Source: a bacterium (GTDB lineage Bacteria; SZUA-79; Acidulodesulfobacterales; Acidulodesulfobacteraceae). Taken from it: a DNA stretch of 54,008 bases. Position numbers and translations under genes: made by a program. The notes under the pieces were generated by a model that saw nothing but the letters and a program-made list of their open reading frames with translations, had not been told where the DNA came from and searched no databases. The stretch is from NCBI GenBank assembly GCA_027319095.1, contig DAHVNW010000007.1, forward strand, positions 1 through 54,008, read 5' to 3'. Below, one piece after another: positions 43,230 to 51,898 of the stretch. The number at the start of each line of letters is the position of its first letter. Positions within the stretch are counted from its first letter, which is position 1.

Positions 43230-45008
43230 ATGACTAACGGCGAAATTGCGGGGATTTTTGAACATATAGCCGAAGTTCTCGAAATAAAAGGAGAGAATCC
43301 TTTCAAGATAAGGGCTTATCTAAATGCCGCAACGGCTATAAGCCGTTCCGGAGAAAATATATCCGGTATCGTTTCCGGCGGCGGACGGCTGCACATTCCC
43401 GGCATAGGCAAAGACCTTTATTTAAAAATAAAAGAGCTTGCAGATACTGGACGGCTTGCGTACTACGACGAACTTGTTAAATCGGTGCCCGAAGGACTGC
43501 TTGAATTAATGAAGCTGCGCGGGCTTGGACCTAAGAGGGCAAACCTTTTATACGCAAATTTTAATATAAAAGGGATCGGCGAACTGGAAGACGCGATTAA
43601 CTTAGGAAAACTTAGCGAAATTTCGGGCCTGGGCGCTAAATCCGTGGAAAATTTAAAGAAATCTATTATGGAATATAAGGCTTTTAAGCAGAGATTTTTA
43701 TATGCGGATGCGTTAGACCTGGCGTCTTTATTTACTGCATATCTGCAAAATTCTCCGCAAAAGTTGATCGGCGGAATTAGCATAGCCGGTTCATTAAGGA
43801 GAAAAATGGAAACCGTCGGAGATATAGACATTGTAGTTTCCATTATTGCGGGAAAAGAGGAGCAGTTTGTTAAAAGGTTTCTAAGCTACCATGAAATTTC
43901 AACGACCGAATCTGCGGGGGATACCAAAATCGGCGTTGTCCTGAAAAGCGGGATACGCGTCGATTTGAGGATTGCCGGAGCTTCTGATTTCGTTTATGCC
44001 CTGCACCACTTTACCGGTTCTAAACTGCACAACGAAGAACTGAGGTCGAGAGAGAAAAAACGTGGATACAAGATTAACGAATACGGCATATTTACCGGAG
44101 ACGACGATACACCCGACGGCAATAAGAGAAAAAAAATAAAAGTTGCCGGCGAAAAAGAATTTTACGGCGTCTTCGGAATGCAGTATATCCCGCCTGAATT
44201 AAGGGAAGGGACCGGAGAAATAGAGGCTGCGTTGGACGGCGCAATACCAGACCTTATCGGGGAAAAAGATTTACGCGGGGTTTTTCATATTCATACGACA
44301 TATACTGACGGAGAAGAAAGCCTCGAAAATATGGCAGAGGCTTGCATAAAACAAGGATACGAATATGCCGGAATATCCGACCATTCGGTTTCGGCGCATT
44401 ACGCAAAAGGGCTTTCTGCTTCGGAACTCGAATCTCAAATTGAGTATATCGACAGGCTTAATAAAAAATACGAGGGCAAGATTAAAATATTTAAAGGAAT
44501 AGAATCAGATATTCTTCCCGACGGCAGTCTCGATTACGATGAAAAAATATTGGAGAAACTCGATTTTGTTATTGCGTCGGTACATTCCAGGTTCAACATG
44601 TCCGAGGATGCCATGACGGAAAGAATTATAAGAGCCGTTAAAAATCCTTACACGACTTTTATAGGGCATCTTACCGGAAGGCTTCTTTTGGAAAGAAAAG
44701 AATATGCCGTAAACGTGTCCAGGATTTTGAATTTTGCTTCAAAATATAAAACTGTTATAGAACTAAACGCCAATCCCAAAAGACTCGATATAGATTGGAG
44801 GCATATAAAAGAAGCTATTTCTAAAAACGTTTTGCTTTCCATAAATCCGGATGCGCATAATTCGTCTTCATTATATTTCGTTAACTACGGCGTCAACGCA
44901 GCAAGGAAAGGATGGGCGACAAAAGCGGATATTTTAAATACCAGGAAGGCTTCCGAAGTATCGGATATTTTATCCGGCATAAGAGATTATAAAAAAAAAT
45001 TGAGTTAA
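43230..45008 (+). CDS. polX: DNA polymerase X family with PHP domain
   Basis: This 592-residue repair polymerase is complete. An 8-kDa-like and helix-hairpin-helix region (1-100; LHIPGIGKDL, LRGLGPKRA) precedes the nucleotidyltransferase domain with GSLRRKMETVGDIDIVV (about 187-203), where the two Asp bind metal. The C-terminal PHP domain (about 350-580) has HIHTTYTDG (near 353), GISDHS and INPDAHN, typical of 3'-5' exonuclease and AP-endonuclease function. It starts at ATG 43230, divergent from the YggT gene, and ends 38 bp before thiD. Confidence 0.95.
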   Translation: MTNGEIAGIFEHIAEVLEIKGENPFKIRAYLNAATAISRSGENISGIVSGGGRLHIPGIGKDLYLKIKELADTGRLAYYDELVKSVPEGLLELMKLRGLGPKRANLLYANFNIKGIGELEDAINLGKLSEISGLGAKSVENLKKSIMEYKAFKQRFLYADALDLASLFTAYLQNSPQKLIGGISIAGSLRRKMETVGDIDIVVSIIAGKEEQFVKRFLSYHEISTTESAGDTKIGVVLKSGIRVDLRIAGASDFVYALHHFTGSKLHNEELRSREKKRGYKINEYGIFTGDDDTPDGNKRKKIKVAGEKEFYGVFGMQYIPPELREGTGEIEAALDGAIPDLIGEKDLRGVFHIHTTYTDGEESLENMAEACIKQGYEYAGISDHSVSAHYAKGLSASELESQIEYIDRLNKKYEGKIKIFKGIESDILPDGSLDYDEKILEKLDFVIASVHSRFNMSEDAMTERIIRAVKNPYTTFIGHLTGRLLLERKEYAVNVSRILNFASKYKTVIELNANPKRLDIDWRHIKEAISKNVLLSINPDAHNSSSLYFVNYGVNAARKGWATKADILNTRKASEVSDILSGIRDYKKKLS

Positions 45009-45046
45009 ACAAAAAATATAAACTGCAGTATTTATAGCTGAATATT

Positions 45047-45868
45047 ATGACGCTAAAAGCATTATCGGTTGCGGGGTTCGACGGTTCCGGCGGAGCGGGA
45101 ATAACTTCGGACGTTAAAATATTTTCCAAATTAAAACTTTTCGGATTATCGGCAATTACAGTGATGACGGCTCAAAATCCGGATAAGATTTATAAGGCGG
45201 AACCGGTTTCCAACGATTTTTTGACCGCCCAGCTTAAAAGCGCGTTCGGTTATTTTTCGGTGGACGTCGTAAAAATAGGCTTAGTGTTTAACGAAGACCA
45301 GAGTTCGATACTGGCGGGGTTTCTTAAGAAGTATAAGCCGAAAACGGTAGTGTTAGACCCCGTTTATATTTCTACCTCCGGAAAACTTTTGACGGCTCAG
45401 TCCGGCTCCGGCTATCCCGGCTCATTACTTCCGCTATTTAAATATGCGACGGCTGTTACCCCGAATATTAAAGAGGCGGAACTTATCTCAGGCATTATGA
45501 TTAACGGCCAGAATAAAATGAAAATAGCCGCAAAAATAATCAGGGAGCGAATTCCCGGAATAAAAAACATTATAATTAAAGGTTCCCATATTTTTGAAAA
45601 GTCAGACGGGGGGGTAATAAAAAACGTCGTTCTCGATTCGAAAAATAAATTTTTTGTCCACGAAAGCAAAATTTTAAAGACCGGCAAACAAATCCACGGA
45701 ACCGGCTGCGCCTTTTCCGCATGCATAGCTTCTTATCTTGGTTTGGGAATGCCGATAGAAAGCGCCGTTTTGGAATCGGAAAAGTTTGTTTCGGGAATTA
45801 TTCGGGGTACAAAAAAAATACCTGATAACTCTCCGGACAAAAATATATATATAGTCGGAAATATTTAA
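45047..45868 (+). CDS. thiD: Hydroxymethylpyrimidine phosphate kinase
   Basis: This 273-residue ribokinase-fold enzyme phosphorylates HMP and HMP phosphate for thiamine synthesis. SVAGFDGSGGAGITSDVKIFSKL, VMTAQNP, VVLDPVYISTSG and the catalytic loop IHGTGCAFSACIASYL are family signatures. It works with thiC and thiE of the same window but is not linked to them. It shares 4 bp with the end of the convergent disulfide-reductase-like gene. Confidence 0.93.
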   Translation: MTLKALSVAGFDGSGGAGITSDVKIFSKLKLFGLSAITVMTAQNPDKIYKAEPVSNDFLTAQLKSAFGYFSVDVVKIGLVFNEDQSSILAGFLKKYKPKTVVLDPVYISTSGKLLTAQSGSGYPGSLLPLFKYATAVTPNIKEAELISGIMINGQNKMKIAAKIIRERIPGIKNIIIKGSHIFEKSDGGVIKNVVLDSKNKFFVHESKILKTGKQIHGTGCAFSACIASYLGLGMPIESAVLESEKFVSGIIRGTKKIPDNSPDKNIYIVGNI

Positions 45869-46530
45869 AGAGAATCTTTCAAAATTTTATTTAAGAGCGG
45901 AAAAGGCCTGTATCCGATAATTTTTTTATAAAGAATAAGACCCTTGTATATAAATAAAGTCGGAGTTCCCGAAACTTTAGCATTCATTCCGGAAGCCGTG
46001 TTGCTTTTTATGAGCCTTTTAGGCATTCCGCTTTTTACGCAAGCCTCTTCTTTAATGAGATTTAGCCCTTTTACGTGCGTTTTAAGAAAATAATACAAGT
46101 CTCCTATCGCGCTCCAATAGTCTTGGTATTTATAAAGAAGGCTCCTGACGCGTAAATATTTCCCCTGGAGAGCGGAGCAGTCCGCATATTCGGCCGCTTT
46201 AAAAGCATATTTATGAATCATCGTAAGAGGAAAATCCCTAAACTCTATGAAAATTTTTCCGGTTTTGACGTAGTCGCGGATTATATAGGGAAGGTCTTTT
46301 TCTTCGAATTTCCTGCACCAGTAGCACTGAAAGTCGGTATATACGATAATGGTAACCGGCGCATCCGGATTGCCGGTTCTCCTCTCCTGGTTTACTTTCC
46401 GTACGAAACCGTTATAAGAAACGGCATAGATTTTGGGAGCCGCCCAAAAAGCAAGAAAGGCGCTAAAAGCAAAGACGCCCGCAATTATAGTTATAATCGG
46501 CCTTTTATCTTTTATTATATTATTTGCCAT
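45865..46530 (-). CDS. Membrane-anchored DsbA-like thioredoxin-fold protein
   Basis: This 221-residue protein has one N-terminal membrane helix (about 12-32, IITIIAGVFAFSAFLAFW), so its catalytic domain is in the periplasm. The thioredoxin fold shows PVTIIVYTDFQCYWC with CYWC (69-72) as active site, a long helical insert, and a cis-Pro in SGTPTLFIY. That is the DsbA/Thioredoxin_4 type. It likely oxidises or isomerises disulfides in exported proteins. It lies between thiD and the rubredoxins. Confidence 0.87.
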   Translation of the reverse strand: MANNIIKDKRPIITIIAGVFAFSAFLAFWAAPKIYAVSYNGFVRKVNQERRTGNPDAPVTIIVYTDFQCYWCRKFEEKDLPYIIRDYVKTGKIFIEFRDFPLTMIHKYAFKAAEYADCSALQGKYLRVRSLLYKYQDYWSAIGDLYYFLKTHVKGLNLIKEEACVKSGMPKRLIKSNTASGMNAKVSGTPTLFIYKGLILYKKIIGYRPFPLLNKILKDSL

Positions 46531-46604
46531 ATTTATTATATATTATCACATAGAATTGTAATGTCAATCGCATAATTTTTAATGTTAATAATTTTTTTAA
46601 TTCG

Positions 46605-46793
46605 TTACCCCTCATAATGGTTGAAATGAGTCTTATCCGCACCGCAGACGGGACATACCCAATCGTCGGGAAGCTCTCCGAACTGTGTTCCGGGAACGAT
46701 TCCGCCTATGGAATCCCCGACTTCGGGGTCGTAGATATAGCCGCAAACGTCGCATTGATATTTAGGCAAAGCAAGTTCTTCGGATGGTGGCAT
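46605..46793 (-). CDS. Rubredoxin
   Basis: This 62-residue protein is a classic rubredoxin: [20 protein letters not shown] and [13 protein letters not shown] give the two CxxCG pairs of the Fe(SCys)4 site. It carries electrons in the cytoplasm, typically to oxygen- or superoxide-reducing enzymes. Its ATG overlaps the stop of the preceding rubredoxin gene by one base, so the two are translationally coupled. A GGAGG lies before the ATG. Confidence 0.95.
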   Translation of the reverse strand: MPPSEELALPKYQCDVCGYIYDPEVGDSIGGIVPGTQFGELPDDWVCPVCGADKTHFNHYEG

Positions 46794-47023
46794 TAAAATC
46801 CTCCTTTTTTTACAGAATCGTTAATTTTTTTAAAATGTGTTTTGTCCACTTTGCAAATCGGACACAACCAATCGTCCGGTATATTTTCGAAAGGAGTTCC
46901 GGCAGGAATTCCGCCTTCGGGGTCGCCTTTTTCCGGGTCGTAAATATATGGACACGCTTCGCATAAATACTTGCCTTTGGTATATGTATCCAATGTATAT
47001 GCATTTGAATTTACGTCAATCAT
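46793..47023 (-). CDS. Rubredoxin with variant first knuckle and N-terminal extension
   Basis: This 76-residue protein has an extra N-terminus of about 18 residues, then [20 protein letters not shown] and [13 protein letters not shown]. Both CxxC pairs are kept, so iron binding is expected. The Gly that normally follows the first pair is Pro, and the second is Lys, which may change redox potential. It overlaps the next rubredoxin by one base, so the pair are likely made together and perhaps serve different partners. SD AAGGAG is rather far from this ATG (about 15 nt). Confidence 0.9.
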   Translation of the reverse strand: MIDVNSNAYTLDTYTKGKYLCEACPYIYDPEKGDPEGGIPAGTPFENIPDDWLCPICKVDKTHFKKINDSVKKGGF

Positions 47024-47175
47024 AATTTATATTTGTCGCTCCTTAATATATTATAATGTTTTTGTCGTATCTTTATTTTATTATAGCAAATTTGTTATTT
47101 TTTTAAAATCGTTTAATTGATATAATAAACGGGGTCGGTTTCTAATAAAAAAATAAGCGCATCTTATATTATACA

Positions 47176-49359
47176 ATGGACATATTTAAAGAAAGCCTAG
47201 TTTTATTTATCCGGCATATTATCGAAAAAAATAAAAAAATCGAGTTGTCTGCCGAAGAATCCCAAAAACTCGTTAAACGCCCGCCGGACGATTCGTTCGG
47301 CGATTATTCGGTCGCGTCATACTATATGACAAAATACGGATTTAAAGGAAAACCGGAACAAATCGCCGAAGAAATCTACGGCATTATGCTGCCTGATTTC
47401 AATTCGATAAACGGCCTTTTCGATAAAATAGAAACAAAGGGGGCATATGTCAATTTCTTTGTCAATAAAGAAAAATTTATTGCGGCCGTCGTTAAAGACG
47501 TTATAAGTTTCGGAAACGATTACGGCAGGGGAAAACAAGAAAAACCACTTAAGGTTTTAATAGATTTTTCTTCGCCCAATATAGCAAAGCCCTTCGGCGT
47601 AGGACATTTAAGGTCAACCGTTATAGGAATGAGTTTGTCTAAAATTTACGAATTTTGCGGCCATAACGTCGTAAAGATAAATTATCTCGGAGATTTCGGA
47701 ACGCAGTTCGGCAAGCTCGTAGCTGCTTTTTGCCGCTATAGCGGCATAGATTTTTCGGGATTCGAAAAAGACCCGATAAAATTTTTATACGGCCTTTACG
47801 TTAAAATACACAAAGAAGCCGAAGAAAACAAAAGCATAGAGGAAGATGCGAGAAATAATTTTAAGGAATTAGAAGAGGCTTTGACATCGGAATATGCCGG
47901 GGGCATGGAATACAAACTCTCGTCAATCGAAAATAGAATTAATAAGGCGGAAGATAATTCTGCAGGATTGCCGTTAAGGTTGCCGCCGCTGCATAAATCC
48001 GCAACGGCATCCGCGTCAGCGCATCCTTTCGCATTTGATTTTGAAACTGGCGCAGGCGATATCTGCGCCTTTCAAGCCGATATCGCGCAAGGAAACAAAT
48101 TTCGGTTTTGCAATTCCGGCAGCGAAGGAAAAGTTTTGCTTTGGAAAATTTTCAGAACAATCAGCAAAAAAGAATTCGAAAGAATTTATAATATGATGGG
48201 CATAGAATTCGACAGCTATGAAGGCGAAGCCGAAAGCGCCGTATTTTCAAAGGAAATAGTTAAAATTCTGCTTGAAAGCGGTATTGCGGAAATCAGCGAA
48301 GGCGCCGTAGTAATCAAAATCAAGGGAGCAAAACTCCCCGCTTTAATCGCCAAAAGCGATGGAACGTCCCTTTATCTGTCTAGAGATATTGCGACCGCAA
48401 TTTTTAGAATGGCAAAATATAATTTTGACAAGGCCATATATGTTGTAGGTTCTGAGCAATCCCTGCATTTTACCCAGCTATCAGGTATTTTTGAAATATT
48501 GAAAGATAATTCTTTTAAAATAAAAAAAAGCCCTAAGTTTAAAACATACGCTTCCTTGGTCGCCGGAAAGCTCGTTCACGTAAAATTCGGCAGAATAATC
48601 GGCATGTCCACGAGAAGAGGCAATTTAGTTTTTTTGGAGGATTATATAGAAGAGGCTCGTCTTAAGGCCGAAGAAAAGCTTGGGGAAAGACCGGAAGAAA
48701 CTGCCGGGGACGGCAAAGCTCCCACAGGCGAAATGCGCGAAAAGGATGAAGCTGAAATAGAGGAAGAGGCGGAAAATCTTACGGACGGAGCGGCACAGTC
48801 GGCCGAAGCCGGACTAAAGCAGAAAGCATGGAAAGACGATACGTCTTTAAAAGTGGGCATTGGAGCGGTTATATTTAACGATTTAAAGACGAGGCGGGTT
48901 ACCGACGTTAATTTTAACTGGGATAACGTCTTGTCTTTCGATGGACAGACCGGTCCGTATCTTCAATATACCGTTTCCAGGATAAACAGCCTTATGCTTA
49001 AATTGATTTCAAAAATTGAAAATTTGAATCTTGAAAACCTCAAAAATAAATTTGATTGCGAAACCGGTATTTTGTTAGATAAAAAAGACGCCGATTTTGA
49101 CGATATTTTTTTAATAATTAAGCAAATCTCGCGTTTCAAAGAAGCCGCAGGCGAAGCCGCGGAGCAGAACGAACCTTCGGCAATAAGCTCTTATGCACTT
49201 GAATTAGCATCTCTTTTTAATAGATATTATCAAAATTACAGGCTGATAGGAAACGATTATAACTATATAAAGCCTCGTTTTTTAATGATCTCGGCGGTAA
49301 GAGCCGTTTTGACGCGGGCTTTAAACTTATTATGCGTTCCCGTCCTCGAAAAGATGTAG
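47176..49359 (+). CDS. argS: Arginine--tRNA ligase, eukaryote-like type
   Basis: This 727-residue class I synthetase charges tRNA-Arg. The region SPNIAKPFGVGHLRSTVIG (133-151) has the catalytic HIGH motif as GVGH (141-144), so the first His is Gly. NYLGDFGTQFG and GMSTRRGNLVFLEDYIEEA replace the KMSKS region; this form and the KDPIKFLYGLYVKI stretch resemble the yeast-type enzyme more than the E. coli one. Two inserts enlarge it: a low-complexity piece (about 258-310) and an acidic Glu-rich piece (about 495-555). The N-terminal tRNA-binding domain (FGDYSVASYY) and C-terminal DALR domain are present. The gene stands alone. Confidence 0.92.
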   Translation: MDIFKESLVLFIRHIIEKNKKIELSAEESQKLVKRPPDDSFGDYSVASYYMTKYGFKGKPEQIAEEIYGIMLPDFNSINGLFDKIETKGAYVNFFVNKEKFIAAVVKDVISFGNDYGRGKQEKPLKVLIDFSSPNIAKPFGVGHLRSTVIGMSLSKIYEFCGHNVVKINYLGDFGTQFGKLVAAFCRYSGIDFSGFEKDPIKFLYGLYVKIHKEAEENKSIEEDARNNFKELEEALTSEYAGGMEYKLSSIENRINKAEDNSAGLPLRLPPLHKSATASASAHPFAFDFETGAGDICAFQADIAQGNKFRFCNSGSEGKVLLWKIFRTISKKEFERIYNMMGIEFDSYEGEAESAVFSKEIVKILLESGIAEISEGAVVIKIKGAKLPALIAKSDGTSLYLSRDIATAIFRMAKYNFDKAIYVVGSEQSLHFTQLSGIFEILKDNSFKIKKSPKFKTYASLVAGKLVHVKFGRIIGMSTRRGNLVFLEDYIEEARLKAEEKLGERPEETAGDGKAPTGEMREKDEAEIEEEAENLTDGAAQSAEAGLKQKAWKDDTSLKVGIGAVIFNDLKTRRVTDVNFNWDNVLSFDGQTGPYLQYTVSRINSLMLKLISKIENLNLENLKNKFDCETGILLDKKDADFDDIFLIIKQISRFKEAAGEAAEQNEPSAISSYALELASLFNRYYQNYRLIGNDYNYIKPRFLMISAVRAVLTRALNLLCVPVLEKM

Positions 49360-49451
49360 CAGCCGCATGGACGAATTAACGGCCGGTATTAATTTACCGT
49401 ATGTCTTAATCGAATTAATTTATCGGCATCAGCTAAAGAAGGGGCATTAAA

Positions 49452-50429
49452 TTGGCTTTAGATATAAATAACTTAACCATAGAATTATGCGCCGAAAAGT
49501 CTCATTGCATTAATGTCGTCGATTCCCTGTCTTTGTCGGTAAACGAAGGAGAAACGGTTTCGATAGTAGGAGAGTCGGGCAGCGGCAAGTCTTTTTTGGG
49601 TTTGTCCATTTTAAGGCTTAATCCGCCGGATATTTCAAAAATTGTTTCGGGCGGGATTAGAATTAAATGCAAATCTCAAAACGAAGAAATAGACATGGTT
49701 AAATTAAATGCCGGCGAGCTTGCCGGAGTCAGGGGAAGACTGGTATCGATGATATTTCAGGATCCGAATACCTGCTTAAATCCGGTAATGAAGATTGGAG
49801 ACCAGATAACCGAAGCCATACTTGCCCATAAAAAAGTTTCTAAAAAAGAAGCCGAAAGCATTGCCGTTTTATATTTAAATTCCCTGAATATTGACGGAAA
49901 GTCAAGGTTTAGGGCATATCCTTATGAATTGTCCGGCGGAATGAGGCAGAGGGTTATGATTGCGATGGCTATGGTTTTAAATCCCTGTTTCTTAATAGCC
50001 GACGAGCCTACTACCGCTTTGGACGTTACTACTTCGCTTCAAGTTTTAAGGCTGATAGAAAACATAAAAGAAAAATCAGGCATAGGCGTTATTTTTATAA
50101 CTCACGACTTGACCGTCGCAAAAAGCATATCGGATAGGACGTATGTATTTTATGCAGGGCAGGTAATGGAATCCGGGAATACGGAGGATTTAATAAATAA
50201 TCCGGTCCACCCCTACACAATTTCTTTAATTAAAAGCGTTCCTTCATTATCCAAAGAATACGTTCCTAAGCAAAGGCTTTTTAACATACCCGGTTTTCTT
50301 ACCGGAGACGATTTCAATAAGGGGAAATGCAGATTTTACTCCAGATGCTTTAAAAGGAACGATGAATGTTTAAGGGATATTCCGCTTAAAGTTATTGACG
50401 GCAAAAGAGAGGTCAGGTGCGTTAAATGA
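49452..50429 (+). CDS. Oligopeptide/dipeptide ABC transporter ATPase (OppD/DppD)
   Basis: This 325-residue ATPase has Walker A GESGSGKS (about 40-47), signature LSGGMRQR (about 162-169), Walker B FLIADEPTT, and the HPYTISLIKSVPSL plus a C-terminal Cys-rich CRFYSRCFKRNDEC that holds an iron-sulfur site in Opp/Dpp family proteins. The start is TTG with AAGAAGGGG upstream. It overlaps the next ATPase by 4 bp (ATGA). No permease or binding-protein genes are present nearby. Confidence 0.93.
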   Translation: MALDINNLTIELCAEKSHCINVVDSLSLSVNEGETVSIVGESGSGKSFLGLSILRLNPPDISKIVSGGIRIKCKSQNEEIDMVKLNAGELAGVRGRLVSMIFQDPNTCLNPVMKIGDQITEAILAHKKVSKKEAESIAVLYLNSLNIDGKSRFRAYPYELSGGMRQRVMIAMAMVLNPCFLIADEPTTALDVTTSLQVLRLIENIKEKSGIGVIFITHDLTVAKSISDRTYVFYAGQVMESGNTEDLINNPVHPYTISLIKSVPSLSKEYVPKQRLFNIPGFLTGDDFNKGKCRFYSRCFKRNDECLRDIPLKVIDGKREVRCVK

Positions 50430-51238
50430 ACGAAAACGTAATTTTATCGGTTTCGGGGCTCTCTAAACATTACAAATATTACAAGAATATTTTCGATATT
50501 AAGAAAAACGTGATTAAAGCCGTCGACGGCGTGTCTTTCGACGTATTTAAAAACGAAATATTTGCGGTGGTCGGAGAAACCGGATGCGGCAAATCCACTT
50601 TGTCGAAACTAATTTCGGGACTCGTAAAAAAAACTTCCGGAGAAATTTATTTTAAAGGAGAGCCTCTGGATTATCGCAACAAAAAAAGAGGTTTTAGAAA
50701 AAAAATACAGATACTTTTTCAGGACCCTTATTCTTCGCTTAATCCAAAAAAAAAGATATATAAAATTATTTCTTATCCCGCCGTTAAAAGCGGCATTATC
50801 AGGAACAGAAAGCTGGACAGGATAGATTTTGCCGCCTCAGGTTTGAAAAAAGTCGGACTGCCTGAAAGCATAGCCTTAAACTACCCGCATATGCTTTCGG
50901 GCGGGCAGAGGCAAAGGGTGGGTATAGCAAGATGTTTGTCCGTCCGCCCGGAACTTCTTATTCTCGACGAACCGGTATCGGCCCTAGACGTTTCTATTTC
51001 GGCGCAGATTTTAAATTTACTGGCCGACTTGCAAGAGCAAACCGGAATGACCTATATATTTATAACGCATGATTTGAAATTAGTCCGGCATCTTGCCGAC
51101 AGGGTATGCGTTATGTACGGAGGAAAAATAGTCGAAATAGCCTCCCCGGAAGATTTCTTTACCGCGCCGGTTCACGAATATTCCAAAACTCTTTTGGAAT
51201 CGATGAAACAGGCGTCGTTTACTCGTCGGAGTCTTTAA
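50426..51238 (+). CDS. Oligopeptide/dipeptide ABC transporter ATPase (OppF/DppF)
   Basis: This 270-residue partner ATPase has Walker A GETGCGKS (about 50-57), signature LSGGQRQR (about 157-164), Walker B LLILDEPVSALD, and VHEYSKTLLES near the end. It ends earlier than most OppF and lacks the C-terminal Cys-rich tail. It is coupled to OppD by a 4-bp overlap. Its last 20 bp overlap the convergent zinc-finger gene. Confidence 0.92.
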   Translation: MNENVILSVSGLSKHYKYYKNIFDIKKNVIKAVDGVSFDVFKNEIFAVVGETGCGKSTLSKLISGLVKKTSGEIYFKGEPLDYRNKKRGFRKKIQILFQDPYSSLNPKKKIYKIISYPAVKSGIIRNRKLDRIDFAASGLKKVGLPESIALNYPHMLSGGQRQRVGIARCLSVRPELLILDEPVSALDVSISAQILNLLADLQEQTGMTYIFITHDLKLVRHLADRVCVMYGGKIVEIASPEDFFTAPVHEYSKTLLESMKQASFTRRSL

Positions 51239-51698
51239 ATATTTCATCGTTATCCATAAGGGAAAGCGTGCTTAGATGGTCTATATATTCTTCGTTCATC
51301 TGTTTCTTTTCTTCCTCTTCCATTTTAGACTGACAATTTATGCATAAGTTGGAATAAGGAATTATTTTGAGCCTCTTTTTAGAAATAGGTTCGCCGCATT
51401 CATCGCATATTCCATATGTGCTTTCTTTTATTTTTAAAAGTGCGTTATCTATTTCCCTGACCTTTTTTCTTTCCCTATCGCCCAGCATATACATAAGTTC
51501 GCGGTCTCTTTCGCTCGAAGCTATGTCGTAGTTGTCTCCGCGGTATTCGGTGGAATCCTTGGAAGAACCTTCCTTTATACCGGCGTCTATTTCTTTAAAA
51601 ATATCTTTTTTCATTTTAATCAATATTTTTTCGGCTTCTTCGAGTTCTTTAGGAGAAAACGTATGTTCGTCGGCATTTTCTTTATTTTTATTTTCCAT
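51219..51698 (-). CDS. DksA/TraR-type zinc-finger protein
   Basis: This 159-residue protein has a coiled-coil-forming acidic N-terminus and a C-terminal C4 zinc finger, CDECGEPISKKRLKIIPYSN then LCINC, spaced C-x2-C-x17-C-x2-C as in DksA/TraR. Proteins of this kind enter the RNA polymerase secondary channel and tune stringent-response transcription. It lacks an obvious Asp pair at a coiled-coil tip, so full DksA function is uncertain. It overlaps the opp ATPase gene by 20 bp at the 3' end. Confidence 0.85.
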   Translation of the reverse strand: MENKNKENADEHTFSPKELEEAEKILIKMKKDIFKEIDAGIKEGSSKDSTEYRGDNYDIASSERDRELMYMLGDRERKKVREIDNALLKIKESTYGICDECGEPISKKRLKIIPYSNLCINCQSKMEEEEKKQMNEEYIDHLSTLSLMDNDEIFKDSDE

Positions 51699-51898
51699 AA
51701 ATAAACCTCTGTTTTTTTGTTTTTGCGATTAAATTTATCTTTTTAAAAATTGTTGAATAGTATATATTTAATTATATTTAAAAGCAAGACGAAAAAGTTT
51801 ATTTTGCTTAAAACGGAATCCGAACACGCCGCAATTATAAGAAATTGTAAGAAATAAAAAAATAAAGAAATGAAAGAAATACAAGGGAGGATAATTGA

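Noticed and set aside
49452-51238. Complete oligopeptide import operon
   Set aside because: Only the two ATPases are present; no permease or binding-protein genes adjoin them in the window.
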